A program made the translations under genes and the position numbers. A DNA stretch of 64,000 nucleotides from the NCBI GenBank assembly GCA_951812925.1, contig OX638370.1, positions 46,007,948 to 46,071,947 on the forward strand. Reading direction: 5' to 3'. The stretch is from Calliopum simillimum. Its lineage: Eukaryota > Arthropoda > Insecta > Diptera > Lauxaniidae. A model generated the notes under the pieces. That model ran no database searches, was not told where the DNA came from, and saw nothing but the letters and a program-made list of their open reading frames with translations. This document shows, in pieces, positions 11,450-21,357 of this stretch; within the stretch, counting starts at the first letter, position 1, and each line of letters begins with the position of its first letter.

Positions 11450-11730
11450 CCCCTTGTCTGATCCCCCTTCATTTTTTGCATGTTGTTTGATAAGAAAATG
11501 GTTTTATCTATCAAGTTTCATAGCGATATCTGGTATGGGAGCAGAAATACAACGTTTTAAGCATTTTCACATATGGGGGGTATAATAACCCCTTATCTGA
11601 TCCCTCTTAATTTTTGCATAGTGTTTTGCCAACTAAATATATATCCACGTATTAAGTTTCATAACTATAACTGCTATATGTGCTGAGATATGAAATAAGT
11701 TCCGCTAGACTCTGAAAATTTCGCACGCAC
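11450..11730 (+). repeat. Two diverged direct repeats of about 138 bp
   Basis: The block with ACCCCTTGTCTGATCCCCCT, followed by TTTTTGCAT and a TTTCATAGCGATA tract, recurs from 11587 with roughly 80% similarity by eye. It lies inside the piggyBac-like element and is non-coding. Confidence 0.6.
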
Positions 11731-12106
11731 AGTGCGCACAGCCAGTTCAAACATACATAGTGTCCCTCGACAATTAGAATGATACTTTTGTTTTTTTCAC
11801 CGATGCCCAAAAATAGATATTCATTTAATCAATCGAAATAGTTAATCGTAACTTAAGTTCACTTAATTTTTATATTCGATTTTTGAATAAAAATACAAAG
11901 ATTCCATAGAAATCATTTTATATTTTTTTTGGCTAACTTGCCCAAGGCGGCCTCTAGACACGCTACCTTCTACACCCCCTACCGCGACTCCTCCCTATCC
12001 AAACATTTTTTTCCTGAACAAACATTGTTTCTTCACTCCAAAACTACCTACTGTAATTTTTTTAGCTAAAAAAAAATTTGGGAACTAGAGGGTTAAGCTT
12101 TAACAT

Positions 12107-12429
12107 ATGAAGCACTCCATGCTTACATTTTTTTCACCAAGAAATATTTTTTTCTAAAAAGAACACTTCAAAATGAATAGGACCAGTTACTTAGATTTAT
12201 CAATTTACAAATTTTAGTGCAAGCTATAAATTTTTGAAAAAACACCCTTTTCATGAAAATGACTAAAAAAGCCAACTTCAACACCCTGTATTTTAACAAC
12301 AAATGGTACTAGGACTAAATCCTCCCGGATTATTGTTCTTGCACACCGGATCTACCATATTGCCAAATTTGAGCGAAATCGGAGAAAAAAAAAATGTAAA
12401 CCTGGTACACTTGGCATGGAGTGCTTCAT
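12107..12429. mobile_element. MITE with ATGAAGCACTCCATGC ends
   Basis: ATGAAGCACTCCATGC at 12107-12122 is repeated inverted at 12414-12429, and poly-T/poly-A tracts next to the ends pair as well. The 323-bp body has no ORF of note. It abuts the piggyBac-like element on one side and the Helitron-like element on the other. No target duplication is evident, so the superfamily is open. Confidence 0.65.
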
Positions 12430-13234
12430 CTATATATATAAAAATGACTGTGTGTCTGTGTGTCTGAAGCATTATCACTCAGAAACCATTCGTCCAATTG
12501 AGCTGAAAATTTGGAAATGAGTATATATTAGGTTTGGGAATGTTTTTATGCTATACACGAAGGTTTCCGAAGACCACCCGAAGGCTTAATAGTCAAAACG
12601 AAGAATATCTAGGTACACTAGAGGAAAAATATCTATGACAAGCTTTTAACAAGTTTTAACTGATAGTTTTTTGGAATACCCGAAGTTTGCCGAAGGTCAC
12701 CCGAGGGCTTCATAGTCAAAACGAAGAATATCTAGGTATACGAGAGGGAAAAAATCTATGGCGGACTAACAACAAGCTTTAAGAGATAGTTTTTTGTGAC
12801 ACCCGAAGGTGTTCTAAGGTCACCCGAAGGCTTCATAATCAAAACGAAGAATATCTAGGTATACGAGAGGGAAAAAATGTATGGTGAACTATCAACAAAC
12901 TTTAACTGATAGTTTTTTGGAATACCCGATGCTTCCCGAAGGTCACCCGAAGGCTTCATAGTCAAAACGAAGAATATCTAGATGTACTACAGGAAAAACA
13001 TCTAAGACAAACTATCAACAACCCTTAATTGATGGTTTGCTGGGACACTCCATCTATGCCATTGCCAATTTTTAAGATGGTTTGAAATGAAATTAACTTT
13101 CTCAAAATACCTAAATTTTTATTGGTGACGTGGCAGTGGCGTGAATCAAAATTTTATCCCTGTATACCTTCTAAGCTATTGGGAATCAAAAAACAAAACA
13201 AACATGCCTAGCGAAGCGGGCAAAGAAGGCTAGT
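12430..13234 (+). mobile_element. Helitron-like (Helentron/HINE type) non-autonomous element
   Basis: The left end reads CTATATATATAAAAATGACT. The right end reads AGCGAAGCGGGCAAAGAAGG followed by CTAGTA, with GC-rich inverted bits before the terminus. Helentron-derived repeats of insects typically have this arrangement of a TATATATA-rich start, a short tandem array inside and a GC-rich 3' hairpin next to CTAG. There are no Rep/helicase sequences. The tandem array is listed separately. The assignment is from end structure only. Confidence 0.6.
12550..13045 (+). repeat. Tandem array, four 123-bp units
   Basis: The marker TCAAAACGAAGAATATCTAG starts at 12593, 12716, 12839 and 12962, giving an exact 123-bp period. 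Each unit also carries CACCCGA(A/G)GGCTT and a TGATAGTTTTTTG-like segment. The units differ by scattered substitutions. The array lies inside the Helitron-like element. Confidence 0.9.
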
Positions 13235-13544
13235 ATATTATAAAGACAAAAGATTATCCTTCAAGCAAAACTTAAAGTAAAAATTTAATTATATCAATAT
13301 TCTATAGTTATGATAAATTAGAGGCGAATACAGGTAAAGTAAAATTAAACATTATTTTAAATTTGGGGTCAAACTACAGTATTATTTGCACAATCAACTA
13401 TGAAATATATATGAATAAAAATTTAATGATATGATGTTTGAGTTTGATGGTAATAAGGTTTCTATTTTAGAGCATTTTTATTTTGTAAGTATGTTTATTT
13501 TTTCTGTTTTATGCAATAACGAACAAAAAAAAATCGAAAAAAAG
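13235..13544. other. No gene seen
   Basis: The sequence is AT-rich with no convincing ORF or repeat end. It may be 3' flank of the retrotransposon remnant that follows on the minus strand. Confidence 0.5.
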
Positions 13545-14386
13545 GGTTATATTTGAATTGCGAGTAAGGAGAAAACTTCACTATGATCTTTGTTTAAAAG
13601 CCAAGCCTTAACCTCTCTTGGGAAAACGTTAACATAGCGAAGGTATCTAACATTGCTAGGTAATTTATTAAAAATCCTAGGAGCCACAGAGCAGTAAAAA
13701 TGATAATAATCAGACTTGGGGGTAATGCACTAAATTTTTTAGTTCATTGAGCTTTTCACTAGTGAAACTTTTTCCACTACCACTATGTGTAATTAGAGAT
13801 AGTGAAAATTTTCTCCATTAAATTTAGTGATAGTGCAAATTTTTTCACTATCAAAAAATTCATTTGATGGTAATGAAAAATTTTTCACTATCAAGCAATT
13901 CATTAAATGATAGTGGAAAGTTTTTTCATTATCATTAAAATTTAATGAAAATATCCAATAACAATTGCACTAAATTTAGTGATAGTGAAAATTTGTTTCA
14001 TTAAATTTAATGAAACACTAGTGAAAATTTTCATTAAAGTTTCATTAAATTCAATGAAACAAATTTTCACCATCACTAAATTTAATGAAGCTTTCAATGA
14101 AACTTCTAAAGAAAATTTTCATTAAAGTTTCATTAAATTCAATGAAACAAAATTTCTCTATTAATAAATTTAATGAAGCTTTTAATGAAACTTGTAATAG
14201 AGTTTTGCATTAAAATTGTCATTAAATTTATTGAACGAAAGTACTAGAGCGTGAGGGAATTGTATCAGTTTGAAGGAAGATTCGTTAAAGTCAAATACAA
14301 ACACGACTTTTAGTTTTTTACTATTATTCAGCGACAAAAAGAGCGAAATTTTTGTTGAACCGTGTTGGCATTTTTTGCAATTTTAC

Positions 14387-14520
14387 TAGTGATGAGCAAA
14401 CCAAGACCATCGCAGTCTTGGTCTTGGTCTTGCAATTATATCAGCATCTTGGTCTTGGTCTTGATCTTGATCTTGCAAAATTACCAAGATCAAGACCAAG
14501 ACTAATTTTGCTTATCACTA
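14387..14520. mobile_element. hAT-type MITE with CTTGGT hexamer repeats
   Basis: The ends TAGTGATGAGCAAA (14387) and the complement of TAGTGATAAGCAAA (to 14520) start with the TAGTGATG common in hAT MITEs. The flanks AATTTTAC (14379-14386) and AATTCTAC (14521-14528) are an 8-bp target duplication with one change. The body is mostly repeats of CTTGGT/CTTGAT and their complements. Confidence 0.8.
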
Positions 14521-14541
14521 AATTCTACCTTCATTGATACT

Positions 14542-14587
14542 ATGTATGTATGTATTTTCCTTTAACTCCTAGGAGGAGCATAGGGCC
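14542..14587 (-). mobile_element. 46-bp RTE-like 3' tail, extreme 5' truncation
   Basis: Read on the minus strand, this is the terminal 46 bp of the RTE-like family: GGCCCTATGCTCCTCC, AGGAGTTAAAGG, then the tail of TACA repeats. Everything upstream is missing, as expected when reverse transcription stops very early. Confidence 0.85.
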
Positions 14588-15310
14588 ATGCTAAGGCGGC
14601 TATAAAATAACCGAAATACTTATTTTTTGTAGGACTTGTAGGAAATCTAAAAGATTTGCTATGGGTGTCATCATTATATTATAGGATTCCTAATACTCTA
14701 TTTCAATGTCCGTAAGTTTTGGAACGTTTAGTAAAAATTTATTTCATTGAATTTATTGAAACATTAGTGAAAATCTTCATTAAAGTTCCATTAAATTTAG
14801 TGATAGTGAAAATTTAGTTCATTGGATTTAATGAAACTTTAATGAAAATTTTCACTAATGTTTCAATAAATTTAATGAAAGTAAAAATGTTTCATTAAAT
14901 TTATTGCAACATTTATTGAAAATTTTCATTAAAGTTTCATTAAATTCAATGAAATAAATTTTCACTTTCAATAGATTTAGTGATAATGGAAATTTTCCAT
15001 TACCACTAAATAAGTTATTTGATAGTGAATGAAATTTCACTATCACTAAATTTAGTGGAGTATTTATTGAAAATTGTTAACCAAATTTAGTGATAGTGAA
15101 AATCTTTTTCATTACCACTTAATGAATCTTTTGATAGTGAAAGATTCTTCACTAACACTAAATAAATTTCTTAATAGTGAATATTTTTTCACTAGCACTA
15201 TGTTTAGTGAAAAATAAAATTTAATGCAAAACCCCCAAGTCTGATAATAATGCTGTAATGAAAAAGTGGGCGGTAGAGCTAAATTTTTGTTTTTTGCTCT
15301 TAAATGATAA

Positions 15311-16256
15311 CACAGGCTTACAAAAAAAAAAAAAAATGTCATGGCGTTTTGACCAGACTATATGTTTCCTAGGGCCTTTGACGCCCTGAATCCTAGTCCG
15401 GGGTCCGTAATTTCATGTGTCATGTGTCGTTTAGTGATAAATTTGCTAAAATTCTGCAACTAATTTTTTATCATTGAGTTCTTAGTCCTTAAAAAGAATA
15501 TGTGATCAAAAAGGGTATCTCGGACCTAGCTTCGGAGATATAGCCATCGGAAGACCCGGATATATCTTCTATGAAAACTGCTATAAGTCGGGAACCCCTG
15601 GATGGATTTGTTAAATATTGGTGTTAAATGAAAGGTATTTTGACAGCATACAAAAATATTTTGATCATATTTCCAATTGGATTCATAGTTTTCGAGATAT
15701 GACCTTTTTTGAAATTTTGTGAAATTTTTCAATTACAACAACAAATAAATCAACAACACCAACAACAAAAATAACAACAACAACAAAATACCTTTCATAT
15801 GACATCAACATTTTCCAAATCCATCCATCGTAGCAGTTTTCATTGAAGATATATCCGGATCTTCCGATGGCTATATCTCCGAAACTAGGTCCGAGATACC
15901 CTTTTTGATCACATATTCTTTTTAAGACTTAAGAACTCAATGATAAAAAATTAGTTTCAGAATTTTAGCGAATTTATCACTAAAAGACACATGAACCCCA
16001 TTTTGACCTCCATATGACCTTGAAATCTCTTTTCGCAGACGTTCTGGAAAAATATGGACCCGGGATTCGGATTCAGGACGTCAAAGTCCCTAGGAAACAC
16101 ATAGGGGGTTATCGTGAATCAAGATTCCCGAGGAATTTTTTTAAACTGCAATAGAGAATGCACTGCAGTCTGAGAAAATTCCCTGGGAATCTTGATTCAC
16201 GATAACAACCATAGTCTGGTCAAAACGCCATGACTTTTTTTTTTTTGTAAACTGTG
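15311..16256. mobile_element. Long foldback element with CACAGG...poly-A ends
   Basis: The left end CACAGGCTTACAAAAA and the right end, complement of CACAGTTTACAAAAA, open inverted arms of roughly 300 bp. The arms include CATGGCGTTTTGACCAGACT, GCCATCGGAAGA and GGTATCTCGGACCTAG. The central spacer (about 15650-15780) is rich in AAC triplets. TAA precedes and TAT follows the element, a possible degenerate TWA duplication. Arms differ by small indels, and the right arm carries the MITE at 16105-16209. Related sequence without both ends is at about 29400-29720 and 44345-45300. Confidence 0.75.
16105..16209. mobile_element. 105-bp MITE with CATAG duplication
   Basis: GGGGTTATCGTGAATCAAG at the left and the complement of GTTGTTATCGTGAATCAAG at the right form 30-bp inverted ends. 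CATAG is present at 16100-16104 and 16210-16214. Comparison with the other arm of the host foldback, which lacks this sequence, confirms the insertion point. Confidence 0.85.
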
Positions 16257-16421
16257 TATTTTATATTGCTTCTGTTACTAAGATTTCCACTATCATTGAA
16301 AAACATTTTTAATACTTTATAAAAATATTAATGTTTAAGAGGCAAGATTTTCAAATTTTTAAACAAAATCATGCTGCTCACCATACGATTTCTTTTACAT
16401 ATTAGACGAATAACATATGTA

Positions 16422-17332
16422 CAGTAGGTCAAAGCTATACTCGTATACCAAAGAAACTATTTTTCAATGCCCCAAAACTATGTACACAAAAATAATTTAA
16501 GAAACTTGAAGTATATTTTTAAATAGCATATTTAATCCTTCAATTTTGATAAAAAACCAAACTTAAAATTTTCCGTTATTTTTGAAAATAAATAAAAAGT
16601 TACAGAAATCAAGCATATTCAGTACCAAAGGCAAATTCGTACACCTTAACAAAATGATAATTTTTACATGAGTTCCGTATATAGAGTACATTATTTTGTT
16701 TTTAATTGTCATGTTTGGTCCTTTGAATTAGTTTTTCACAATAGCTTGAATAAATTTTCCCCCATTCCCTCATGAATACCCTTATCAGTTCAGTTTTTGA
16801 AGAAATATTGTGCTGGTGAACTTTTGCGTCCAGATAATTCCACAAGATTTCAATAGCATTTATATCTGGACCCTGCGCCAGTGTTACGAATATATTGGGA
16901 CAGTTATATTGAATCCATGATCTCATATTATAAGAAATATGTTTGAGATCATTATCTTGGTAAAAGTACCTATCACAACATTGACCAAGTCTATCCTTAC
17001 ATTGCAATAAAATTTTTCTTAACATGTTCAAAAACATGTTAAGATCCTTACTACTATCAATAAAATGGAGTATTCCCGGCCAAGCTGCTAAAAAGAGCCC
17101 CAAGCCATTAGTGAATCACCTTCATGTTTTACAAATGGTTTAAGGTTTTTCGACCAAGGTGCTTCATTTGGTTTTCTCCATACGTATGGTCTGCCGTCTG
17201 ATCCAAAAATATGAATCTTACTTTCGTATAAAAAGAGGACATTTTTCAAAAAGAAAAAATCTTTATGGCAGTGAGTTTTAGCAAACAGCAACCGAGCCTC
17301 TTGATGTTTCTTCTTTATTAAAAAAAAACGTT
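16422..17332 (-). pseudogene. Tc1-like transposase relic (DD34E type)
   Basis: A Tc1-style end CAGTAGGTCAAAGC with TA before it starts at 16422, and a similar subterminal motif is near 16632. Minus-strand frames 17330-17088 and 17103-16702 give the transposase: HQEARLLFAK, then LYESKIHIFGSDG, WGSF, then YQDNDLKHIS (second Asp), then PDINAIEILWNYL (Glu). The first catalytic Asp of the usual SDES block is Tyr (codon 17226-17228). One frameshift lies near 17095. The N-terminal DNA-binding part and the other end are lost at the junction with RTE-like DNA at 17333. Confidence 0.85.
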
Positions 17333-18205
17333 GGACCAAATCCATCTCCATTTCCGCAGCTTGACCTCGTTTGCTATAGCCCTCTGATTGCATTTTTGAT
17401 GTAGCTCGGCATTTGATATAGTACGAGGCCACCAAACCTTTAGTATACGCCTTAAGCATTTGTTGACGAATACTTGCAGCTTATTCGTTAGTTGTTCAGT
17501 AACAAGCCATGTTTCGCACCCATATAACAAAACCGATTTCACATTCGAATCAAAAATACGTTTTGGTGGATATAACGGAAGAAAACTATATTTTGTTCAG
17601 TTGAGCAAACGCGCCTTTTGCTTTTGCTATTCATGAGTTGATATCCTCTTTTGCTCCACCATACATCGAGATAATGCTGCCTTAATACGTGAAGCTATCG
17701 ACGTTTTCGATGTCAACACTGCCAGCTTTAAAAGTGATGTCATTCCTGTTTGCTTTTAGTCTTGGATACATTGACTTTTAGGCCGGCCTTTTGTGATTCC
17801 AAGACAAGGTATTCAATTTTGCTTTGCATATCTGAATGTTTGGACGATAAGAGGCAGATGTCGTCAGCGTAGTCGAGATCTTCCGGATGTTCGGTAAAGT
17901 TCCATTGGTTACCCCTTTTGGCTTTATTAAGAGCTTTATCTAGGATATCGCCAAGAACGATAAGGAAGAGAGATGGTGATAGTAATTAGTGTAATTAGTG
18001 GTGAATGTCGGTGACAACAACCCGTTGTGTAAGACACTGCATTTAAAGCCTTCATATTGTGCAATGCATGTACTAAGTTTATGGTCTTTGCGGAAATACT
18101 TCATCGTAGCAGTGAAACCCAGATGTTTTCTCGGGCGACACTGTCGAAGGCAGTGCGATAGTCTACGAATACGAGTTGAAGTGCAGCACGCCACTCGCAT
18201 GATTG
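17333..18205 (-). pseudogene. RTE-like reverse transcriptase fragment with internal deletions
   Basis: The minus strand matches about 26985-27870 of the full RTE-like copy, from the CEWRAAL region through the YADD region (about 17870) to LLYGCETWLVTEQL and NAELHQKCNQRA (17542-17340). Several short deletions and shifts break the frame between 17560 and 18160. The 3' end and tail are missing at 17333, where Tc1 sequence begins, so this is a rearranged piece and not a simple insertion. Confidence 0.85.
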
Positions 18206-18213
18206 TTATGCTG

Positions 18214-18564
18214 GAATTAGCCAAGAAGTAGCGTTTCGGAACGTAACATCGATTAGTGAAAACGGTAGGCAACGTTCGAAATGTCACCTTACAACTTAAA
18301 AATTACTTGAAAAATTCCAGTTTTTGTAAACAAGCATCCATTGTCATACTTATTTTAATTAATTTGTTCAAAACATTCCTGTTATAACATCCAAATTTAG
18401 TTTATTTTATCTAACAACGTAGCGTGACGTTTGAAAATCTAATTTCAACAGGTCTCAACGTTGCGTACCGCTACTTTACGATTTCACTAATCGCTTACAC
18501 GCTTCTGCCATTTGATAGATTTTGACAGAAGTCACGTTACGAAACGCTACTTCTTGGCTAATTC
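18214..18564. mobile_element. MITE with GAATTAGCCAAGAAGTAGCG ends
   Basis: Inverted repeats of about 34 bp lie at 18214-18247 and 18531-18564, with two mismatches. The 350-bp body is AT-rich and has further copies of short end-like words (AACGTAGCGTGACG). It sits at the broken edge of the RTE-like fragment. I could not define a target duplication, so its superfamily is undecided. Confidence 0.75.
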
Positions 18565-18589
18565 TACCATTAGACAATTAGTTTAGGTG

Positions 18590-19760
18590 GCATTGAAGAA
18601 AAGAATATCGTTGATAGTCGCCTTCGAAAATCAAGAGAAGTAAACAGCGAGAATGGGTTGATGGCTATGGCACTGCTGGCTATTCAAAGCGAGCCACAGA
18701 CGTATCAAGAAGCGGTGAAGTCACCATAAAGCGACAAATGGGTAGGTGTTATGAAAGAGCATTTCGATTCGCTTTTGAAAAATCAAACCTGGCCATTAGT
18801 TAATAAGCCACTTGATCAAATCAAAAGGTCATCGATAATAAGTGTGTTTTCAAGGTGAAAACTAATCTGGATGACTCAATTGAACGATATAAAGCTCGAC
18901 TCGTGGTGCGAGGATTTGCACAAGAACAGGGTCTAGACTACGATGAAACATTTAGCCCTGTAGTTGGACTCTATATGCACGGTATTGTCTATTGCTGCAG
19001 CTAAAAAGCTGAAGATGATATAAAAACAGCATTCCTGTACGGCGATTTGCAAGAGGACTTTTACATGAAACAGCCAATTGGATGTAGCGACAATTCCGAT
19101 AAGGTATGTAAATTACAAAAAAGTTTATATGGTTTGAAGCAAGCATCTCGATGCTGGAACCAAAAATTTAAAGGTTTCATACAAGAATTTGGCTTCATGG
19201 TGTCAACAGTTGGTCCATGTGTTTTTATAAAAACTGACCCTGAAGAAACAATTATTTTATGCATATACGTTGATGATGTAATGATTTTTGGCGGTACATT
19301 AAGCTATGGAATTTTGTACCAAAGCATCGGTGAATTGGAATTGAAAGGATACAGCGACTCAGATTACGCAGGTTGCCTAGATACACGTAGATCAACAACT
19401 GGTTTTGTATTTACGATTGATGAAAGTGCAATCAGCTGATTTTCAAGACGACAAGCAAGTGTTACAAAATCTACGTCAGAGGCTGAATACAATGCAGCTT
19501 CTGAAACATCTTCAAATCGATTGTTAAACGAATTGGTACCAAATCAGATCAACAAACCAACACTTCATGTTGACAACGAGAGCGCAAAACAGTTGGTGAA
19601 GTATCCAGTTTTTCATAAACGTACTAAACACATTGAAGTGGCTCATCATTTTATTCGAGAGAAGTTTGAAGAAGGGCAACTTTTGGCAGATGCATTTACA
19701 TTATCAAAGGGACGATTCGAAGTTCTTCGCACCATGATAGGCATAACAATAAAACGGTAG
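18590..19760 (+). pseudogene. Copia RT / RNase H half
   Basis: The stretch carries the C-terminal part of a copia polyprotein. It includes NIVDSR, a shifted segment, [20 protein letters not shown] (18895 onward), MKQPIG, LQKSLYGLKQASRCW and CIYVDDVMIFG (19261-19293, catalytic YVDD). It continues with RNase H pieces YSDSDYAGCLDTRRSTTGF and EAEYNAASE and ends with KHIEVAHHFIREK. About 130-150 residues between YVDD and RNase H are missing (junction near 19300). Stops occur near 18728, 19000 and 19438. No LTR is recognisable. It may belong with the integrase half ending at 9012, with the material between being later insertions, but the linker is absent and I cannot show it. Confidence 0.85.
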
Positions 19761-20330
19761 TGTAGTATTTTGATTTAATTTTATTTGACTTGTTAATTCT
19801 GATTGAATAAGTTTTTTGTATTGTAACAATTCAAGTATTTACTTAAAGGATTGGCCCTTAAGTCAGACTAAATATTTTTAAAGTTTTTAAGTTTAAGTAC
19901 AAAAAGTGGGATTGGTAATTTTTGATATGTATTTCAGTTTTGTAAAAACTTGTATATGCCAACACTCTAGCTTTTGTACATTTTTCGTATTCTCTCATTA
20001 TCCCTAAGTTTTCATATTCAACTGTATAATAATAAACGCACAATTATTTCGATCAGATAATATTTTATTTTTTTCAACTAATGCAAGGATTTTATTGACA
20101 AAATCAAGTTATATCAATAATATCTAACAAATATTCCAGAGTAAAATTCAGAGAAATCGCATTGTTCAATAACAATGGTTATGGCAAGTTGTCAAAATAA
20201 AAAAATGGAACCCTGCATCTTGCCTTCCTATCTGTCAAAAGACTAGAATCAAAACAAAGAAAGAAGTTCTTTGAAAATTTTTAATTCAATTGATTCGTAA
20301 ATTTATAGAATTTTAATATTCAGGAAAGCA
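19761..20330. other. AT-rich stretch without gene
   Basis: The first 300 bases follow the copia stop and contain an AATAAA-like site near 20030, so they might be 3' copia sequence. No LTR pair could be found to prove it. The rest shows no ORF or repeat. Confidence 0.4.
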
Positions 20331-20560
20331 GAAAAGCACGTAAGGTTTTTGTTTATCATCGTAAATAACTTCTAAATTATTGTTTTCTATTTAGCTGCGC
20401 AAATGGAAACACTTCCGGAAAAAAGCGAAATATGCCGCCAAGCATTATTATTGCCATCTTCAGCGACATCACTTTCAGCATCTTGATATTCCAAGTGCAC
20501 CTAGCTGTACTACTAGCTCCTGCAGCGACTACACCAGCACCAGACAACGTACATCAAGAC

Positions 20561-20758
20561 TCAATTTTGCTTCACCAACAATTGGACCAAGTTTACTTTA
20601 GCGGCAACGATTTCTTTTACAACTGAAAGTGAAGCTCGTAACATGCGTTTTAAGTTTTTTGTCCAGCGTCGACGCCTAAATTCATTGTCAGGAACACAAA
20701 ACATGGACACATTTTCTTTCGAAGCGATCGCGCGACAAATGTAGTACGAAAATGGCAT
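20561..20758 (-). CDS. Possible THAP-like zinc-finger fragment (65 codons)
   Basis: The minus-strand ORF starts with Met at 20758 and contains SMFCVPDNEFRRRRWTKNLK. This resembles the phenylalanine-proline-...-arginine-tryptophan core of THAP DNA-binding domains, found in P-type transposases and in host proteins. The N-terminal Cys pair of a true THAP is not clear, and I see no following exon. The opposite strand has a tempting alternative: GTAAGG at 20341 and TTTCTATTTAG ending at 20394 look like a 54-55-nt intron, but the reading frame after it stops quickly. I rate this as a weak candidate. Confidence 0.3.
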   Translation of the reverse strand: MPFSYYICRAIASKENVSMFCVPDNEFRRRRWTKNLKRMLRASLSVVKEIVAAKVNLVQLLVKQN

Positions 20759-20924
20759 TTTTTACTATATTCACACAATTAGATTGAAAATTTTTAATTT
20801 GTATTTATATTTCAATTGTCAATGTTTGTTTTGTTTACTTATTTTGACATTTTCGTAGTTTAAAAAAATTATAAGAAGAAGCATCATTTGTTATCGCTGC
20901 AACCAGGGTAATTCAACCATGGAG

Positions 20925-21060
20925 AAATCGTATGTGGGTCATGGCAAAAGAATGGGTTAAAAAGTCTAAATCGCTCTTTACGCCCACATTACAGGTCCAA
21001 AAATTCTGAAAAAATTCAAGCAAATTCCTTTGTTTATGTTGTTTTTTTTTTTTTAATTTA
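20925..21060. repeat. Left copy of a diverged 100-bp repeat, inverted to 28262-28357
   Basis: The sequence CGTATGTGGGTC...AGAATGGGTT...TCTAAATCGCTC...CCACAT...AATTCTGAAAAAATTCAAGC is found in reverse complement at 28262-28357, with roughly 85% identity by eye and weaker similarity further inward. The two copies enclose the CR1-like element and everything nested in it. Confidence 0.75.
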
Positions 21061-21357
21061 AGCCCATGTCGAGGAAAAACGAAAAACTCTAAATTTTGCA
21101 TTTTTTTTACGAATATTCCCTGCGATCCCACCACCCGCCCACCTGCTCGTGTAACGTACGGTTGGTGACCGACCACAAGCAGACCGAACTGCTTTGCTGT
21201 TCAGCGGATCAGTGACAACGCGGGATACACGCTTTGAAGCTACAGATCATGACTGATCAACAGCTACATATTAAATCGAAATAAGAGTTCAAGTGCAAGA
21301 TTATTTTATGTTTAAGGATAGCGATTAAGTCATCAAAAGAATATAAGTGGTATAAAC
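21061..21357. other. No gene seen
   Basis: This AT-rich and mixed sequence between the repeat copy and the Mutator-like element carries no convincing ORF. It ends in GGTATAAAC, the target duplication of the next element. Confidence 0.5.

Larger units (their letters stand above)
9058..12092. mobile_element. piggyBac-like element, non-autonomous, 3.0 kb
   Basis: A perfect 15-bp inverted repeat CCCTCTAGTTCCCAA at 9058-9072 and 12078-12092 is bordered on both sides by TTAA (9054-9057, 12093-12096), the diagnostic piggyBac target duplication, and begins with CCC as piggyBac ends do. Subterminal GGCCTGTAGAC at 9077 resembles GGCCTCTAGAC at 11950. Inside I see no transposase. There is a later RTE-like insertion (9888-10384), a direct repeat of about 138 bp (from 11450 and 11587) and GC-rich sequence at 10560-10720. 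A 71-codon ORF at 9496-9711 is unrecognised. Confidence 0.8.
13711..15243. mobile_element. Foldback element rich in ATTAAATTTAATGAAA blocks, 8-bp duplication
   Basis: The ends are CAGACTTGGGGG at 13711 and its complement ending at 15243. ATAATAAT lies on both sides (13703-13710, 15244-15251). Long stretches of both halves consist of variants of TTTCATTAAATTTAATGAAA and of TAGTGATAGTGAAAATTT, which are self-complementary at many registers. The DNA could therefore fold in many ways. The middle (about 14240-14650) is different and has received an hAT MITE and an RTE tail. There is no transposase. An 8-bp duplication with long repetitive inverted ends is known for the Foldback/Galileo group and hAT elements; which applies is open. 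Confidence 0.8.
13545..16420 (-). pseudogene. C-terminal remnant of a CR1/Jockey-type reverse transcriptase, broken by two foldbacks
   Basis: On the minus strand, 13702-13545 encodes a thumb/C-terminal tract with YCSVAPRIFNKLPSNVR and FPREVKAWLLNKDH, like the LIPTALRLYNKIPTEM block at the end of the element at 50-55 kb. The frame continues on the far side of the foldback at 13711-15243, in 15310-15252, with ALPPTFSLQHYY. One copy of the 8-bp duplication at the junction must be removed to read through. Upstream coding similarity (GNLSNRS) resumes after the second foldback at 16257-16340. Positions 13711-15243 and 15311-16256 are therefore insertions and not part of this gene. Confidence 0.65.

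Noticed and set aside
19761..20080. Copia 3' LTR
   Set aside because: No matching 5' copy, no TG...CA boundary and no target duplication could be found.
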